NCBI GenBank assembly: GCA_051278195.1
Contig: JBNMQM010000001.1
Coordinates: 1-64,000, forward strand
From: JAHRVQ01 sp051278195
GTDB lineage: Bacteria; Pseudomonadota; Gammaproteobacteria; Pseudomonadales; Azotimanducaceae
Reading direction: 5' to 3'
DNA length: 64,000 nucleotides
The notes beneath the pieces were generated by a model. That model was not told where the DNA came from. It worked only from the letters and a program-made list of their open reading frames with translations, and ran no database searches. A program made the translations under genes and the position numbers. Position 1 is the stretch's first letter, and each line of letters opens with the position of its first letter. Below, in pieces: positions 8,525-16,985 of this stretch.

Positions 8525-9438
8525 CCAGATTGTAATCGGTCAAGCAATTCCAAAAACTCTCGAGGGTTTTTAATTGGGTTGCCCGCCCTACCCGCTAACA
8601 GTCGAGTCAGAGAAAAGCGCATTGCGGCATATTCTCGAAAGCGAGGTAACGCAGTTTGCTCGGCGAGTTCCAGAGGTCGAATCGAAGTATAACCTGCCAA
8701 CAAAGCTTGCTCCTTCTCTGGGACGTCGGCCCCTTGCTCACAGCACCAGTCATTAATGCTGATGGCAATGTCCTGAATAAAATAGTCGTCACAGGCATGA
8801 TAAAAATCGATCACTCCCGTTAATGCGTTATCCACGAATAGCGCGTTGTCGCGAAACAGGTCGCCGTGAATAGTGCCCCGAGGTAATTCGGCGTCATCCT
8901 GTCGCTCGCTGTGATATCGCTCAACAGACAGCTGCAAGCTTTGACGATCAGTGTCGTTGAGGTTTGGGGCAACGTTAGCGAACGTTTCCTTGGCCCAACC
9001 AGAGTGATAAGCATTGTCCCGGTTGTATTTAGCTTTTCGTCCTGCGATATGCAGTTTGGCTAATGCCACGCCAATCTCGCCGCATTGCGTGTCGTTAGGA
9101 ATATCGGGATGGTGCCCCGGTAGTCGATTGAATAACCAGGTGGGCTTGCTCTTGAAAATGGTACTGGACATACCGTCCAGTGTTCGCTGTGGCTCTGGTA
9201 CGGGGATACCACTTTTAGCAAGGGCCTGAAGCAGGTCATTAAAGAAGGGTACCTGCGCAAAATCCAAGTCTTCGGTGATCGTGAGCACATATTCGAAGTC
9301 AGTGTTTTCAAAGCGCACGTAGTAATTCGAGTTTTCAATGCCAGATGTAATAGCCTCGAACTCGCTGAGTTCGCCTAGATCAAACATGATGAGGTAACGC
9401 TCGAGGGACGCGCGCTCAAAGGTAGTGTAGGTTGCCAT
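8512..9438 (-). CDS. thrB: homoserine kinase (APH-fold ThrB)
   Basis: Phosphorylates homoserine in threonine synthesis; thrC lies separately at 22.8 kb. The 308-residue protein belongs to the aminoglycoside-phosphotransferase-like ThrB type, not the GHMP type: it has the catalytic IHGDLFRDNALF loop and the metal-binding VIDFYHA segment. The N-terminus MATYTTFERASLERYL matches recalled family starts. It is the last gene in a minus-strand pair with the DUF2782 gene, as in Pseudomonas. Confidence 0.94.
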   Translation of the reverse strand: MATYTTFERASLERYLIMFDLGELSEFEAITSGIENSNYYVRFENTDFEYVLTITEDLDFAQVPFFNDLLQALAKSGIPVPEPQRTLDGMSSTIFKSKPTWLFNRLPGHHPDIPNDTQCGEIGVALAKLHIAGRKAKYNRDNAYHSGWAKETFANVAPNLNDTDRQSLQLSVERYHSERQDDAELPRGTIHGDLFRDNALFVDNALTGVIDFYHACDDYFIQDIAISINDWCCEQGADVPEKEQALLAGYTSIRPLELAEQTALPRFREYAAMRFSLTRLLAGRAGNPIKNPREFLELLDRLQSGQDT

Positions 9439-9453
9439 GGCTTTGTAACTCGC

Positions 9454-9792
9454 TTAAAACTCGATTAGAACCCATTGTGGGTAGAGCTTTTTCTTGTGGT
9501 CGAGGCTCTCAAAGTGAGCGCCACCGTCTGCAGGCACCATGTAATAAGGCGCACCGGTCTCAGGAACAATTTTAATGGCGAGCAATCGCCCATTGACCCG
9601 GTATTCGTAAACCGTCCGGTTTTCTCCTACTACAATTTCAACACTCCCTTCAGCCAGTTCTTCGCGACTTGGAATGTAAACCGGTTCGGCGGCAATGGCG
9701 GATACCATAAAAAAGAGGGTCGCTATCGCGAGCGTTCGTTGAGTTGTTCGACGGAGAGTTCGCTGGATGATTGATATGGCAGGTGCGTTCAA
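9454..9792 (-). CDS. DUF2782 periplasmic protein
   Basis: A small secreted protein of the DUF2782 family, usually found between thrB and polA. The conserved core is visible: PVYIPSREELAEG...YRVNGRLLAIKIVPETGAPYYMVP, ending QWVLIEF. A signal peptide (basic stretch then LAIATLFFMVSAIAA) precedes it. No ATG gives a full signal sequence, so I favour TTG 9792 (112 residues) with GTGGA upstream; the next ATG at 9708 would cut into the signal. Function is unknown. The start lies only 35 bp from the divergent polA start. Confidence 0.78.
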   Translation of the reverse strand: MNAPAISIIQRTLRRTTQRTLAIATLFFMVSAIAAEPVYIPSREELAEGSVEIVVGENRTVYEYRVNGRLLAIKIVPETGAPYYMVPADGGAHFESLDHKKKLYPQWVLIEF

Positions 9793-9827
9793 AGTATCGT
9801 GTCCACAATTGAAAGATCGAGCTCCCC

Positions 9828-12515
9828 ATGACAGAAAGCAAACCTCTCGTCCTGATTGACGGGTCATCTTACCTCTTTCGTGCTTTTCATGCACTGCCGA
9901 AGCTTATGAGCACCAAGGGCGCTAACACTGGCGCGATTAGGGGTGTCATCAGCATGGTACGCAAGCTGATGAGCGATTACGAAGGTAGCTACATTGGCGT
10001 TGTCTTCGATGCGAAAGGTAAGTCTTTTCGCAACGACCTTTATCCGGAGTACAAGGCTAACCGGGCCAAGATGCCCGATGATCTGCGCGAACAGATTGAG
10101 CCTATCCAAACCATTATTCGTCAAATGGGCTTACCGCTCATTATCGTCAATGGCGTTGAGGCCGATGATGTGATTGGCACTTTTGCGCAGCAGGCGACCG
10201 AGAAAAAGATGCCTGTAGTGATCTCCACCGGTGATAAAGATATGGCGCAACTGGTTAATGAACATGTCACATTGATCAATACCATGACAGACACTGTCAT
10301 GGATGAAGCCGGAGTAGTTGAAAAATTTGGCGTCCGCCCGGATCAAATTATCGACTATCTTGCTCTAGTGGGAGACACCTCGGACAACATTCCTGGTGTA
10401 CCAAAATGTGGTCCCAAGACAGCAGTGAAGTGGCTAACTGAACATGATTCGCTAAAGGGCGTGATGGAGCACTCGGGTGAAGTGAAAGGAAAGGTCGGTG
10501 AATACTTGCGTGAAAGCCTAGAGATCCTGCCGCTTTCTTACCAGCTCGCCACCATCAAATTGGATGTAGAGTTGCCATGTGCAGTTGAGGACCTCAAGCA
10601 TGTCGAACCTGATGAAGTGGCTCTGCGTGAGCTATTCATTGAATACGAGTTTAAGCAGTGGGTGGAAGAGCTTAGCGTTGAAGTTACGCCGGAATCGACA
10701 CCGCAGCCTCGCAACTACGCACTAGTGCTAACAGAGGCCGATTTAGACCATTGGCTTTTGAAACTTCAAGCAGCCGATTTGTTTTCCTTTGATACAGAAA
10801 CAACCAGCCTTGATTACATGGAGGCCGAGTTGGTGGGTGTCTCGTTCGCGGTAGCCGTCGGTGAGGCGGCCTACGTACCCTGTGCTCACAGCTACGAAGG
10901 CGCGCCAGACCAAATCAGTCGGGAGCGCTTACTTGAGAAACTGGGGCCAATACTTCAGGACCCCATGCACCTAAAAGTGGGTCAAAATCTGAAGTACGAT
11001 ATGAGTGTTTTAGCCCGCTACGACATCACGTTGCGAGGCATCGCCTACGACACAATGTTGGAATCCTATGTCTTGAATTCGGTCGCGTCTCGCCACAACA
11101 TGGATGATCTGGCGATGAAATATCTTGGTGTCAGCACGGTTCATTTTGAGGACATCGCAGGCAAAGGCGCCAAGCAGGTCACCTTTGATAAGATCGACCT
11201 TGAGATCGCGGCCAACTACGCGGCCGAAGACGCTGATATCACTCTGCAGTTACATCAAGTGCTGTGGCCTAAGCTTCAGAACGAGCCGGGGCTGCAGCGT
11301 GTCTTTGAAGAGATTGAACTGCCGCTGCTAAGTATTTTATCCAAGGTTGAGCGTACTGGTGTATTGCTTGATACAAATCTGTTGAATATACAAAGTGGTG
11401 AGTTGGAAGCCAGAATGTCAGATCTTACAAAAGACGCTTATGAACTCGCCGGTGAAGAGTTTAATTTGGGTTCACCAAAGCAGTTACAGGTGATATTTTT
11501 CGAAAAGCTGAAGTTGCCTATCATCAAAAAAACACCGAAAGGTCAGCCCTCTACGGCCGAACCGGTTCTGCAGGAGTTGGCGCTCGACTACCCTTTGCCG
11601 AAAGTGATCATGGAGTACCGAGGTTTAAGTAAACTCAAATCGACCTATACCGACCAGCTTCCTTTGCAGGTTCATCAACAGACTGGAAGAGTCCACACGT
11701 CATACCATCAGGCAGTCGCGGCGACGGGCCGGCTCTCCAGCCAGAACCCTAATCTACAGAATATTCCGATTCGTACGGAAGAAGGTCGGCGGGTGCGTAA
11801 GGCATTTATTGCGCCGGAAGGGTATCAACTTATCGCTGCCGACTACTCGCAGATCGAGCTACGTATTATGGCCCACCTTTCTAACGATAAGGGTCTAGTG
11901 GCGGCTTTTGAGGCGGGTGAGGATATTCACAAAGCGACCGCGGCGGAGGTCTTTAATGTTGAACTCAGTGCTGTGAAGGACTTCCACCGTCGTAGTGCCA
12001 AAGCGATCAATTTCGGTTTGATTTACGGCATGTCTGCTTTCGGCCTGGCTCGCCAGCTAAATATTAGTCGCGGTGATGCTCAGGAATATATTGATCTTTA
12101 TTTTGAGCGTTATCCGGGGGTCCGGGCATACATGGACAACACTCGAGTCATCGCCGCGGAACAGGGGTTTGTAGAAACTCTCTTCGGCCGCCGCTTGTAT
12201 TTGCCGGACATTACAGCCAGTAATTTTCAGCGCCGCCAAGCGGCTGAACGAACGGCAATCAATGCCCCGATGCAAGGTAGCGCCGCTGACATTATCAAGC
12301 GGGCGATGATCACGGTGAATGACTGGTTGGACGACAGCGGTCTAGATGCGCGCGTCATCATGCAGGTTCATGACGAACTGGTATTAGAAGCAAGGGATGA
12401 TCTTGTTCAGCCGGTGGTATCTGGACTCACAGAAATCATGTCAGGCGCAGCGGAACTCAGTGTCCCGCTATTGGTCGAATGTGGGGTTGCACGAGATTGG
12501 GAAGCTGCACATTAG
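9828..12515 (+). CDS. polA: DNA polymerase I
   Basis: Repair and Okazaki-fragment polymerase. The 895-residue protein is complete, with three domains: an N-terminal 5'-3' exonuclease (DDVIGTFAQQA, helix-hairpin-helix GVPKCGPKTAVKWL), a 3'-5' exonuclease with intact catalytic DTET (FSFDTETTSLDYME), and a polymerase with motif A (AADYSQIELRIMAH), the O-helix RRSAKAINFGLIYG carrying Phe as in E. coli, and motif C (QVHDELVLEA). It is transcribed away from DUF2782/thrB and followed by a 255-bp spacer holding a candidate sRNA. Confidence 0.98.
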   Translation: MTESKPLVLIDGSSYLFRAFHALPKLMSTKGANTGAIRGVISMVRKLMSDYEGSYIGVVFDAKGKSFRNDLYPEYKANRAKMPDDLREQIEPIQTIIRQMGLPLIIVNGVEADDVIGTFAQQATEKKMPVVISTGDKDMAQLVNEHVTLINTMTDTVMDEAGVVEKFGVRPDQIIDYLALVGDTSDNIPGVPKCGPKTAVKWLTEHDSLKGVMEHSGEVKGKVGEYLRESLEILPLSYQLATIKLDVELPCAVEDLKHVEPDEVALRELFIEYEFKQWVEELSVEVTPESTPQPRNYALVLTEADLDHWLLKLQAADLFSFDTETTSLDYMEAELVGVSFAVAVGEAAYVPCAHSYEGAPDQISRERLLEKLGPILQDPMHLKVGQNLKYDMSVLARYDITLRGIAYDTMLESYVLNSVASRHNMDDLAMKYLGVSTVHFEDIAGKGAKQVTFDKIDLEIAANYAAEDADITLQLHQVLWPKLQNEPGLQRVFEEIELPLLSILSKVERTGVLLDTNLLNIQSGELEARMSDLTKDAYELAGEEFNLGSPKQLQVIFFEKLKLPIIKKTPKGQPSTAEPVLQELALDYPLPKVIMEYRGLSKLKSTYTDQLPLQVHQQTGRVHTSYHQAVAATGRLSSQNPNLQNIPIRTEEGRRVRKAFIAPEGYQLIAADYSQIELRIMAHLSNDKGLVAAFEAGEDIHKATAAEVFNVELSAVKDFHRRSAKAINFGLIYGMSAFGLARQLNISRGDAQEYIDLYFERYPGVRAYMDNTRVIAAEQGFVETLFGRRLYLPDITASNFQRRQAAERTAINAPMQGSAADIIKRAMITVNDWLDDSGLDARVIMQVHDELVLEARDDLVQPVVSGLTEIMSGAAELSVPLLVECGVARDWEAAH

Positions 12516-12587
12516 GTCTGTTTTACCGCCAGTAACTGAATCTTTCGACCCTATCGGAAATAAACCGAAAAATAATTGAACTCGGTA

Positions 12588-12615
12588 GGAACTTATTGGA
12601 ACAGTGCTAGTCTTA
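12588..12615 (+). promoter_or_regulatory. sigma-E/AlgU-type promoter for the polA-engB small RNA
   Basis: GGAACTT at 12588-12594, a 16-base spacer and TCTTA at 12611-12615 closely match the AlgU/RpoE consensus GAACTT-N16/17-TCTGA. It lies 85 bases upstream of a strong terminator with no open frame between, and in the position of the AlgU-dependent ersA promoter of Pseudomonas. Confidence 0.6.
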
Positions 12616-12621
12616 ATTAAC

Positions 12622-12727
12622 AGAATGGTTATTCGATAGCGACACTTCGGTGAATTTACCCCCCAAGAATGAACCGAAGAACCCAAGCCCTGGTCACACC
12701 TCCCCATAAGTGACCAGGGTTTTTTTT
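12622..12727 (+). ncRNA. candidate ErsA/Spot42-position small RNA
   Basis: The transcript predicted from the sigma-E-like promoter to the terminator is about 106 bases. It folds as an upstream hairpin, CTTCGGT 12645-12651 with ACCGAAG 12673-12679, exposing a 21-base loop with six consecutive C (12659-12664). The terminator hairpin follows with CCUCCCC in its loop. Both C-rich loops could pair with Shine-Dalgarno sequences. The polA-engB spacer hosts Spot 42 in enterics and ErsA in Pseudomonas. The 5' end is estimated; function is inferred from position and structure. Confidence 0.6.
12688..12727 (+). terminator. rho-independent terminator of the small RNA
   Basis: CCCTGGTCAC (12688-12697) pairs perfectly with GTGACCAGGG (12710-12719), followed by eight T. 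The 12-base loop contains CCTCCCC. Confidence 0.9.
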
Positions 12728-12770
12728 GCCCAAATTTTAAGCCTCTTTAGCGAAAAAACAGGTCAAAGCG

Positions 12771-13370
12771 TTAAGTCGTCATCCAAACGTTGAGTTTGCG
12801 CGTCAGTTCCACCTTGCCGATACCGTGAGTTGCCGAGAAAGTCTGTACTGACACTTCGCTGCCGACTGAGCGGCGTACACCGAGCAACGTAGATTGCTGG
12901 GGTCCCCGTTTCAGCTTGTCTGCTTTGGTGAGCAAGATGTGGACCGGCAGTTCTGCAGATTCAGACCATTCCAACATCAATTTGTCGAACTCTCTTAGCG
13001 GGTGGCGGATGTCCATCACCTGGATCAGTCCTCGAAGAGAATCTCTACCTCGCAGGTAGTCATCTAGATTGCGTTGCCACTCTGCCTTCATCTTTGGTGG
13101 TACTTTCGCGTATCCGTATCCAGGCAAATCTACTAGTCTTAATGATTCTGATAAACTAAAGAAATTGATTAATTGTGTTCTGCCAGGCGTTTTACTGGTT
13201 CTGGCGAGCTTTTTTTGATCAGTGAGACAGTTTAGGGCTGATGACTTGCCAGCATTAGAGCGCCCACAGAAGGCTACCTCAGCGCCAAGGTCGGCGGGGC
13301 ACTGTTGCAGTGTCGCGGCACTCTTCAGGAATGTTGCCTCGCTCAAAGGAACGTTTGGGTCGGTACTCAT
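12771..13370 (-). CDS. engB: ribosome biogenesis GTPase EngB (YihA/YsxC)
   Basis: Essential GTPase for late assembly of the 50S subunit. The 199-residue protein has the G1 motif GRSNAGKSSALN, the switch region TSKTPGRTQLINFF, G3 DLPGYG, G4 TKAD and a G5-like SATHGIGK. The start MSTDPNVPLSEATFLKSA matches family N-termini. It is convergent with the sRNA and divergent from the cytochrome gene, as in Pseudomonas. Confidence 0.96.
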   Translation of the reverse strand: MSTDPNVPLSEATFLKSAATLQQCPADLGAEVAFCGRSNAGKSSALNCLTDQKKLARTSKTPGRTQLINFFSLSESLRLVDLPGYGYAKVPPKMKAEWQRNLDDYLRGRDSLRGLIQVMDIRHPLREFDKLMLEWSESAELPVHILLTKADKLKRGPQQSTLLGVRRSVGSEVSVQTFSATHGIGKVELTRKLNVWMTT

Positions 13371-13472
13371 GGACGTTTAAAAACCTCGGTCTGGTATGGG
13401 TCTTGGCTTGTGGTTTGTATATAATACGGCATCATTTTATCACTGCATGCCAATGCACTTTAAAGGAAAAGC

Positions 13473-14075
13473 ATGTTTAGAGTAGTAATAGGGATGGTCC
13501 TCACGGCACTTAGTCTGTCAGTTTATGCTGATGGTGATCCAGTTCGTGGTGAAACACTGACAGCAACCTGCGTCGCCTGCCACGCGGAAGATGGTAACAG
13601 TCCTGCAGGTTCCTTTCCTTCGATTGCCGGCCAACACCCGAAATATCTGTTGAAACAGCTGAGAGACATCAAAAGTGGTGCCCGCTCAGCCGTGCTGATG
13701 ACCGGAATCCTAGACAATATGACCGATCAGGATCTGATCGACCTATCAGCTTTTTATGCGGAGCAGACTGCCAAGGGCGGTTCTGCCAAGCCAGAATTAG
13801 CAGAACTGGGCGAGACCATCTATTTGGCCGGTATTAAGCGAAAGGGCATTGCTGCCTGTACCGCTTGTCATTTGCCCAATGGCTCGGGTAACAACGCAGC
13901 GTCATTCCCGGTCCTGGCTGGTCAATGGCCTGAATACACAGCGGCGCAGCTAAAGGCATTTCGCTCTGGGATGCGCGCGAATGATGGCGACGGCAAAATG
14001 ATGCGGACAATTGCCATGGATTTGTCAGATGCGGAAATCGAAGCGGTAGCGAGTTATCTCTACGGACTGAAGTAA
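13473..14075 (+). CDS. diheme cytochrome c4
   Basis: Periplasmic electron carrier, probably donating to the oxidase. A signal peptide (MFRVVIGMVLTALSLSVYA) precedes two cytochrome c domains with CVACH (Cys33, Cys36, His37) and CTACH (Cys129, Cys132, His133), each followed by a likely axial Met further on. The 200-residue length fits the c4 family. A -10-like TATAAT lies at 13420-13425. A terminator follows at 14094-14117, so it is probably monocistronic. Placement beside dsbA repeats the Pseudomonas order. Confidence 0.93.
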   Translation: MFRVVIGMVLTALSLSVYADGDPVRGETLTATCVACHAEDGNSPAGSFPSIAGQHPKYLLKQLRDIKSGARSAVLMTGILDNMTDQDLIDLSAFYAEQTAKGGSAKPELAELGETIYLAGIKRKGIAACTACHLPNGSGNNAASFPVLAGQWPEYTAAQLKAFRSGMRANDGDGKMMRTIAMDLSDAEIEAVASYLYGLK

Positions 14076-14093
14076 GCGGTTCATTTCGGCGAT

Positions 14094-14117
14094 AAAGGGC
14101 GGTCTCCGCCCTTTTTT
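14094..14117 (+). terminator. rho-independent terminator after cytochrome c4
   Basis: AAAGGGCGG (14094-14102) and CCGCCCTTT (14106-14114) form a perfect 9-bp stem with a TCT loop, then more T. Confidence 0.9.
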
Positions 14118-14207
14118 ATGCGTACAATTTAGGTTGTGGCGGGAACGTGTTGTCTGTTTCTGTGGTCTTAGACGGGCAACTATCATTATTAGCAGGAAGT
14201 ACATTGT

Positions 14208-14858
14208 ATGAGATTTTTGACAATACTCATGGCGTTTAGTTGGCTAGCGGCAAGTGCTTCGGTCCAGGCTGAAGGCTTCACTTTTGAGGAAGGCACGCAC
14301 TATGTGGCGCTGCAAATTCCAATTAAGACTCGTAACCCCGACAAAATCGAAGTGGCTGAGTACTTTTCTTACGGTTGTCCTCACTGCTATGACTTTGAAC
14401 CGCTTATTGGCGCTTGGCATGCGCAACTGCCTGAGGGGGTTGTTTTCAGTCGAACACCGGCAGTTTGGAACCGCGATTATCAGGTGTATGCGCAGACGTA
14501 TGTGACGCTGGAAGCATTGGGAGTGCTGGAAAAGGTTCATGTGCCCATATTTAATGCGATACATAACGAGCGACAACGGCTGAATACGCCGCAGTTGATG
14601 GCGGAATTTCTAGTTGGGTACGGCGTCGACGCGGAAGACTTTGCCAAAACCTATAACTCCTTTGGTACCCGTGCGGCGCTCCAGCAAGCCGATTCAAAAG
14701 GCCGGGCATATCGTTCGACTGGGGTACCGGCGATTGTCGTCAATGGCAAGTATCGTATCGAAGGTAGTATGTCGCGGACTAACGCAAATATGCTGCGGAT
14801 TGCAGATTTCTTGATCGAAAAGGAACGTCAGCTTCTCATGGATGGGTCAGGGCAATAA
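14208..14858 (+). CDS. dsbA: thiol:disulfide interchange protein DsbA
   Basis: Periplasmic oxidase that introduces disulfides into exported proteins; its partner DsbB is encoded at 43748-44242. The 216-residue protein has a signal peptide ending near SVQA-EG and the active site CPHC (Cys57-Cys60) in EYFSYGCPHCYDFEP. The cis-proline region reads TGVPAIVVNGKYRI. The stop is immediately followed by the ATG of the acyl-CoA synthetase gene, implying co-transcription. Confidence 0.96.
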   Translation: MRFLTILMAFSWLAASASVQAEGFTFEEGTHYVALQIPIKTRNPDKIEVAEYFSYGCPHCYDFEPLIGAWHAQLPEGVVFSRTPAVWNRDYQVYAQTYVTLEALGVLEKVHVPIFNAIHNERQRLNTPQLMAEFLVGYGVDAEDFAKTYNSFGTRAALQQADSKGRAYRSTGVPAIVVNGKYRIEGSMSRTNANMLRIADFLIEKERQLLMDGSGQ

Positions 14859-16409
14859 ATGCTCGCTCAAGTTGCAGTGCAGGACGCCAAACTACTGGGT
14901 TGTGCGCCCGATGAGGTGCTCGGGCGACTGCCTAAACGACTGAGTCATGGCGTCCTAGCCTGGGCGGATAAAACACCGAAACAATTGGCAATTATTAGTG
15001 GTGGCGGTTCCCTGACATTCGCCGAGTTAGCTGCGGCCGTTGAAGAATGTAAGGCCTGGTTGGGCAAGCTGGCAATTCGCCCGGGTGATCGGGTGATGTT
15101 GATTGCTGAAAATGGCCGGGGATTGATGGCGATGTTTCTTGCCATTAGTGAGATGGATGCAATTGCTGCGGTCATAAACGCCCGCCTCTCTGATCGTGAA
15201 ATTGATCTAATCGCTGCAGATTGTGATCCTGCTCTGATCGTTTGTACGGTTGATGACTCACCGGAATCTAAAGCCCACGGCGGCCGTTACGATTGTGCGA
15301 GTATCCACTTGTCCGTCGCCAATTTTGACTTTGTTACGCGTGAGAGCGCACATGAGCCTGCAAGCGACGACCCTGCTGAACTGGTGCTGGCGATGATCTA
15401 CACCACCGGGACTACCGGTACGCCAAAGGGTGTGATGCTAACCCATCAAAATCTGATGTTCATCGCCTATGTTTCTGGAAAATTGCGTGGTATTGAGGCG
15501 GGCGACGAAATTTACTGCGTTTTACCTATGTCCCATGTGTTTGGTCTATCAGCCGTGAGTAGCTCCGTGCTGTTTGCTGGAGGGTGCGTACATTTGGTGT
15601 CTCGATTTAGTGCGGCCGAGGTTTTGCGCACCCTGGGTGACGAGCCTGTGAAAGGGTTTCTCGGCGTGCCGACAATGTACGCCATGATGATAGAAGCAAT
15701 GCCTGCAGGCTGGTCGCCGAGAGCGCTTAGATTCATATATTCGGGCGGCTCACCGCTAGACCCGGCCCTTAAACAGCGAGTTGAAACTCAGTTTGGACTG
15801 CCGCTCAACAATGGCTATGGCCTGACGGAAACCGGGCCCACGATCTGTCAGACCAGACAGTCAGCGCCGCTGGCGAATACATCCGTTGGCTTCTGTCTGC
15901 CAGGCGAGCAGATCAAGATTATTGGCTCTGATGGTGAGCCAGTTGAACCAGGTACAGTGGGTGAACTTTGGGTCAAAGGGCCCAACGTGATGAAGGGTTA
16001 TTACCGCCAGCCAGAAGTCACAGCCGAGGTCATAAAGGACGGCTGGTTCAATACAGGCGATCTGGTTTTTCAGGACGATACCGGCGCGATCAATATTTCA
16101 GGCCGTAGCAAAGAGCTCATTATCCGATCAGGTTTCAATATTTACCCGCCTGAGGTCGAAGCGGTTTTGGCTGGCTTTCCCTCGGTAAGCTTATGTGCAG
16201 TGCTGGGAGAGGCAGTAGAAGGCGACGAGCAAGTAGTTGCTTATGTTCAACCGGTTGCTGGCGAGATCATCGATAAGGCCGCATTGCTGCAATACGCGAA
16301 ACAATATCTAGCGGGTTACAAGGTGCCGTCTCGAATTGTGATTGTTGACAGTTTACCGACCGCGCCATCGGGCAAAATTCTCAAGCATCAATTAAAAAGC
16401 GGCACTTGA
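14859..16409 (+). CDS. AMP-dependent acyl-CoA synthetase
   Basis: Adenylate-forming enzyme that activates a carboxylic acid with ATP and transfers it to CoA. The 516-residue protein shows the P-loop-like IYTTGTTGTPKGVMLTH, the GYGLTETGP motif, the hinge GWFNTGDLVF and the C-terminal catalytic Lys in PTAPSGKILKHQL. The acid substrate (fatty, cinnamic or other) cannot be told from sequence alone. It starts directly at the dsbA stop and its last 18 bp overlap the convergent ihfB. Confidence 0.9.
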   Translation: MLAQVAVQDAKLLGCAPDEVLGRLPKRLSHGVLAWADKTPKQLAIISGGGSLTFAELAAAVEECKAWLGKLAIRPGDRVMLIAENGRGLMAMFLAISEMDAIAAVINARLSDREIDLIAADCDPALIVCTVDDSPESKAHGGRYDCASIHLSVANFDFVTRESAHEPASDDPAELVLAMIYTTGTTGTPKGVMLTHQNLMFIAYVSGKLRGIEAGDEIYCVLPMSHVFGLSAVSSSVLFAGGCVHLVSRFSAAEVLRTLGDEPVKGFLGVPTMYAMMIEAMPAGWSPRALRFIYSGGSPLDPALKQRVETQFGLPLNNGYGLTETGPTICQTRQSAPLANTSVGFCLPGEQIKIIGSDGEPVEPGTVGELWVKGPNVMKGYYRQPEVTAEVIKDGWFNTGDLVFQDDTGAINISGRSKELIIRSGFNIYPPEVEAVLAGFPSVSLCAVLGEAVEGDEQVVAYVQPVAGEIIDKAALLQYAKQYLAGYKVPSRIVIVDSLPTAPSGKILKHQLKSGT

Positions 16410-16718
16410 ATCGGCAATGAGCTCTTCTTCGTCTCGTGACTCGTCGACGCGCCGTTTAAGTTCTTTTCCGGGCTTGAAATGGGGGACAAATTTACCGGGT
16501 TTGTGAATGCCCACTTCGCCTGTCTTGGGGTTTCTGACGCTTCGTGGTTTGCGATAATGATTGGAGAAGGTTCCAAAGCCGCGGATCTCGATGCGCTCGC
16601 CTGTCGACAGGCTCTCTGACATGACTTCCAAAATCGTGTGCACAGCCAAATCCACATCACGGCCCGTCAATTGATCGAGCTTCTCGGACATTCGCTTGAT
16701 GAGTTCGGACTTGTTCAT
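16392..16718 (-). CDS. ihfB: integration host factor beta subunit
   Basis: DNA-bending nucleoid protein of the HU/IHF family. The first ~94 residues match IHF-beta closely (MNKSELIKRM..., GERIEIRGFGTFS, YRKPRSVRNPKTGE, KFVPHFKPGKELKRRV), including the intercalating Pro in RNPKTG. After this core comes an extra acidic tail (DESRDEEELIADSSAAF) that most IHF-beta proteins lack. In many relatives ihfB follows rpsA; here it stands alone. Sigma-54 promoters in this window are plausible clients of IHF bending. Confidence 0.92.
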   Translation of the reverse strand: MNKSELIKRMSEKLDQLTGRDVDLAVHTILEVMSESLSTGERIEIRGFGTFSNHYRKPRSVRNPKTGEVGIHKPGKFVPHFKPGKELKRRVDESRDEEELIADSSAAF

Positions 16719-16985
16719 GCCTTCCCGCGTAAATTTTTCGGCTTGAGCTGTTCATCATACGAGAATAATCACTTAAATCAATAATTTATATCGAATTACT
16801 AAAGTTAATGCTCAGTAAGCAGAGATTTGAATCGAAATTTTGATTCCTATAGAATTCGTCATGGCGCAAAGACAGCACATTTTGGCAACCGGATTCCGGA
16901 CTCAAGCCGATTGTTTTCCCCCTCTACTTTCTTCGCCTGTTTTTCGCAATTCCCAATACAAGCAAAACATTACTGGAGTTCCTGA

